Shown piece by piece: positions 53,801 through 59,800 of a stretch of 64,000 bases of DNA. This DNA is from Zerene cesonia (taxonomy: Eukaryota > Arthropoda > Insecta > Lepidoptera > Pieridae). Below the pieces are notes generated by a model. That model saw nothing but the letters and a program-made list of their open reading frames with translations. It did no database searches and was not told the DNA's origin. Location of the stretch: contig NC_052104.1 in assembly GCF_012273895.1 (NCBI RefSeq), positions 3,162,001 to 3,226,000 of the forward strand, given 5' to 3'. The position numbers and the translations under genes are program-made. How positions within the stretch are numbered: the stretch's first letter is position 1; the number at the start of each line of letters is the position of its first letter.

Positions 53801-56800
53801 TACAGAACAATAATTCTGTAAGTAAAAAACAATCCCTTCAAATGAGGTGTGTTATAAACTAACTACAAATTACCAGGATTTGCCTACAGACTTGCATAAC
53901 AAATTTCAATTAATTTACTTTATTAAATAAAATATTTCCTGAGGCATTAAACTGTCGAGTGTGTGTGAATTTTTTAAGCAAGTATTACTATTATATTGTA
54001 TACATATCGTATAGACTGTTGTTAATGCGATTTGAATCCTACTTGAATAGATTTGGAAATAAATATTAATTAAACACACTTATTTAAGCCACATAGATAT
54101 CTAAGCAATATATTAGTCTTGTCCATCATATAATTAACGCAAAATATTCATTTGTGAATAGTTTATATCCATATAAGCGCAAGCTATTATGGCATAACTC
54201 TTTCACAGAGTTTCTCAGCCAACTTCGTGGGTTAATATCCGGCTAATCTATAGGCTCATACGTAAACGCTTTGAGGCATGTTGAAAGACGCAAAACTCAT
54301 TAAGAATTGTGAAGTTAGAATCGTGGAACACAGCGAGATAGAGGGTGAGATTCAGCTGCGGATTTCCTTCTGTTCTAATGATTACAGGATACGTTATTTT
54401 AATGTATAGTTTAATAGCAGGCAATAAATAGCATTATAATAATAATTTGTATGACGCAGTAGGTTAGTAATAATTTTTCATGTATATTTGACGTCTTTGG
54501 TACGGTAAAAACAAAAAATCGATTTTAGTGGCTACTTATATTGAAGAATCATATAACATTTAGGGTTAACATAAATATTGTGCTGTACTTTATAGTATTT
54601 TTTTATACATTTTGTGTTTTGTATTCGTTATTTTCATTCGTATAATATACTTGAATATGTATATGTTATTGGATAAAGTTTAAAACTAGACTGAATCAGT
54701 TCATTTAACATAAACTATTATAAGTTCGGGACCGCTAAAATACTAGAGCTAAACAGTTAGCGAAATTAACTAAAACTCAGTTTTGGTTTCAATGAAATCC
54801 GTTAAACCTCGGATTTGAAACAACTGGGAGGTAATTTGTAACAAGCTCTTGTTATTCTAATTTATTTAATGTTACATTTTATATCGGCATAGTTTATAGT
54901 CTGTTTTGTGTCTTGATTATGTAGAGTATATAATAGGTATAGCTAGGTATATAGATAGTTATATAGTAAATGTAAATAATTTTTTCAATATCGAGATATG
55001 GTAGCCATTGTAATTATGTGGGTACCGTGGAACCGAAGACATGTAGGTTTGATTCCTGGTAGAAACTAGAGAATAAATACACGAAGGGCATGTAGGAATG
55101 AGCACGTATTTTACTCAAAAAAAATCGAATACAGAAATAAGTGTTTGCCCTGAATATTCCAAAAGGGGTTTTAGTTTTGCACCGTCATGTCAATAAATAA
55201 AAATATATGTTTTGAAGTTTCAATATCTCAAACGATATATTATAAATTGTTATTATGCATATGATATGAAAGGCACAGAAACTATTGCTCGATTTTGCTG
55301 TATACTGTATTTCAGGTAAAAACAGTTATATTTTTAAACAAATTTTCCGGAAGTCCGCAGGGACGCTAGACAATGTGCTTATAAAATGCTCAGTTAACAA
55401 GATTTCCCTTGGGACAGATTTTATAGAAATTCTAACTTTTAAAGCTTAAGATTTGGATTTTACATTGGACAAATTGTTATTCTTTTTCTTGAAAAAAGTG
55501 AATTATTTATTCTATTATTCCTGATCTGGAAATCTCTTTTGTCCGTTTGCTACTGTAATTTATTTTTACACGTTTAATTGACAGTAATATTGCTAGGTTA
55601 AATTTCAGTAATACAGCATTGAAGTTTCTTTATTATTATATCTTTAGCAACCTGATAATATTATGTTAATTTAATAAGTCACTTTCCATGCAGCATCCGT
55701 GAATTTCATATAATTTTGTTTGATCGAAACCTGTAAAAAATTTTAAACATATTTAAAACTTTGTTTTTAAAAACAATACGATAAAATATGAGCATAATCA
55801 TTGTTTTTTGTTTAATTAAAAAAATTTAATGGATTTACTTATTATGTAGGTACCGGATTTCACTTTACACAACTTAAGTAATTACAATACCATTCATTTA
55901 AAACATAATTTTACTAGGTTATACGTGCTATAAACTTCATCTATCTAATCCATTATACCAGTATTTTTTGTACATCATGAACATTATTATAATGTAAACT
56001 ATATTGAGAATAGATTAATGTTTGACATTTAATTTGTGGTATTTCCCGTAGTGGATGTGGTTTATTGACAATGACGGATCGCCGAATAAAATAGGTTATT
56101 GGTAAATGAGGAAACATGATGTATTTGTACTCTTTATATCGTTATATTTCTAATTATCTATAAATATACTCTAAAAGTTGTAAACCACATAGACACACAC
56201 TTATGAATATTTCATCCTGATCCTAATTCCTATCCTTAGTTCTATTATTTCCGAAAAGTTACAGCAAGTGCAATGAATATGTGGATTTATATAAATGGAA
56301 ATTTCTAAATCATGTGGATATTTACCCCATAGCTTCGTATTTGTTATAGCTACATGACTTTGAAATTAATCGATTTATGAATACATATTTCAAGAATTAG
56401 GCTCAGAATGTATGAAATTCATATCAAGTACAAATTATGATAGACATCTACAAGTTAAACCGTACATTTTGATCCTCTCCCTTATAATTTTCAAGCAAAA
56501 ATATAATCAAGTGTGCATTGACACGTAAAAAGCCTATGGAATGGACGAAACATAAAACCTGGGTATTTGACATGAGGACTTATTTGCTAGGTTTATAAAA
56601 ATCGACCCTTAACATCGGGAGTGGCTGTTTAGGGTGATTTAATAATTTAATAAATAAAATCCTTTCTGTGAAAAGTAAAAGAGTTTATATTGAAAACGTA
56701 AGTATACCTACATTTTAACAAGTTCGCAATAAAATACAAAGGGTTTTTATTATTTTGATAATGGTTGGAAATGTATCACTAGAAAAGCGAACACTTTATA

Positions 56801-59800
56801 TTAACGGTTGAAAGTATCAGAATAAGCAAGAAATATGACGATTTAATATGTGCTCTTGAAGGTTTTATTAATAAAGGAGTTTCGTGCTCTCGTTTCTGAA
56901 ACGTACATTTAGTAAAATAATAATATTTCGCATTTATAAAAACAGGCTAAAAGTCAATAATACCAAAACAATATAAGCAAGCAAGACAATAGTAAGTTAT
57001 TTTTTCGACTTTTAAAAAATATTTTATATTTTTAAAAGTAAAACATTTATTGTTATTTCTATTTTTTTAATAATTGATACATCTTATATCCTATTAGCAT
57101 AAACTGAATGATTATAATTATTTACAAATTAGGACCAAATTGGTATTGTATTTAAGAATCGACGAAACATATAAAATGTCACTTACTCTCGCTTTATACG
57201 ACATGCTGTATTAGATTTGATCCTTATATTAAAGATGCGTGAAATGAAAAGCCGGCCGCTATCATAGATCCTAGGTTTAACACCAATGCGGGTCTGACAT
57301 CAAACACTTGACGTTATGTAGGATCTCTTTGATGGATTTATGGACACGCCTAACTATCTATATAGGATCATGACTTTGTTGGGAATATATTTTAGCCATA
57401 TTTTGTATCTATATTATTTGATAGGATTATTTTTTGCTTCATGTAAATGGAGGGCTAAGGGACGCTACGTGACCTATTTATGTTATTTTAATCTATCCTG
57501 TCTTTTTTATTCAGATGCACGGAAAGTCAATTTGTTTGATCTATATATGGTATCAATGTCCATCGTAAACGACGTAGTAGGAGTAGTCTTAGTAAGGACT
57601 GAAACAATTGAAAAACATTTTTTTATATAAGTTTGTTTTAACAAAAAATTCGCCAAACTGCTAAATAGTTTGTTTGCGAGTTTGAATAGGCACATGATCC
57701 TTGAGTGCTGTAGGGTTTTATATCTACTACGGGCAAAGCTAGGGCAGACCGTAGACTAGGACATAATAGGTATAGAAACCAAGTGTTTCTTTATCAGGCT
57801 GAATAAACGAAATACCTATGCTTCTCATTTAATTCGCTGGAAAAATACAAATGAATTTGCAAATCAACCTAACACCTGTATTACAAATGATCACTCAAAT
57901 AAAACAACACTAAATTACGAAGCCTTGCCAAGACAGTTCATAAGCATCTGGCATAAGCCCACTTGGCCAGGCAGTCTGAAAGAGCTGGTTGTAGTTATAG
58001 CTATAAGCGTAACGAATGCCAGTCTATTCTATAATATCTTTAGATTTTATTACTTCTATGTACTCGACGCCAATCGCTAGAAAATATTTTCTCCGGTGTA
58101 TGTGTAATCTAACTGCAATGAGAAAGTTTTTCTGGAGAAGCTAGTTGCCAGGCTGTACTGTATTGTACCGTGCAATATATTTTAATAAAATTTATATACA
58201 TAAAAGCATTTAGAAATTAAAAACTTTTTAACGGATTTTAAACGCGATTTATTCATTATATTATTAAGCCGACGTTTCGAACACTTTACAGCGAGCGTGG
58301 TCACGGGGAGACCTTAAAAAGTTTTTAATTTCTAAATATATAATACTCGCGTAGAATCAAACATAAGAAAATACTACATAAAAGCAGACAAATTATGACA
58401 CATTGTAATATTCAAATTAAAACAAATTCACGCCACTAAACAATCTCTAAGAAGGCTAAGCTAGAGAGGCTAGGCATTGCTACGGTTAGGCAAGAAACGC
58501 AGGTTCGAATCCTGCCTCGTGATCGAATTTTTTCTATTCTTTCAAAATTTCTCAATCTCTAAGAATACAAAGAAAAGCAAGAATTTCTAAATGTTACAGT
58601 ATATTAAAGATTGAAAAAAAAAAAAAAAAACGGTAAACGCGAGTCAGGCCTGCGACACTATCGGTTCCATACAAATAAGCTAAAATGTTCATTCAAGAAT
58701 CCAATATAAGACTGAGTTAACTGTTTCTTAGCATCGATGTTTATTGATTGCTTTTATAGTGACATCAGAAATACATTATCTCCGAATATTTCAACTGTCT
58801 AAATATCATAATTCATAACATACAGTGGCGAAAGATGGACAGTCAGACAGACAGATAGACTGCGAAGTCTTAGTAATAGGTTAACATTTTATTAGTATAG
58901 GTATTCCCCATGATACGGAAACCTAAAAAACAAACTGTTATTCATTAATACATTTCGATTAAATGTTCTGTGGTAATAATTATTTTAGATGATCTCAGCA
59001 TTATGGCAATTCCAATGAGTTTTAATACTATTCAATATTAATTGAATGCAATCAAATTTTATGCGGTAAATCTATTTGTGGTGTAATTACGCTGAATTGC
59101 TTTTTGAGTAATAAATATCCATTTAATGTTTCGTTAATATTTAAAATTTTCGTGTTCAAGTTTGATCCGACGATGTGAAATATATGCAATGTTAAAATAC
59201 TTATTGGATATTGAGTACATTTTATGCTATTTTATAGAATCCAGATATTTTCTCGTCTAGATGTTGAAATTTCTTTTAATATATTTAAATAATGTGTTTA
59301 ATATATCATTATAAATGTTGTCTCGAAAAAATACGTAAGTAAAAGGTATATATAATATAATATTTCAATTGATAATATAAAATAAGTAATATGTGCATAT
59401 TCAGATTCATATAATGGTATAGAGATATTAAATCTTTTGGCCCTTTCAAAGCCACGTCAAAGCCAATCTCTAAATATAACGGTATTTCTTGGCATTAATT
59501 TATATCTAACAAAAATTTCTCCAAAAGGTGTCAATCTGAATAGACGAGTGAACTAGGCAGGAAATATTACAGTGAACAGGTGTGAGAATAACTTGTACCC
59601 TATTCATTTCATTCTCGTAGCCGAGAGGGATTTAGATTTAGCCCAGATCCATTTAAATATCTCTGAGATACGATCATATTCAACATGACTCTAACTGACC
59701 GAAATAAATCTCTGACTCACAAAAATTACAATATAGTACTCGGAAATAAAATCATTTAATTATTATCATTCAAGAATAAAAAATAAACAATAATTAAATA

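Noticed and set aside
57340..57630. 96-codon hydrophobic frame
   Set aside because: Hydrophobicity follows from T-rich codons; no start context or downstream poly(A) signal stood out.
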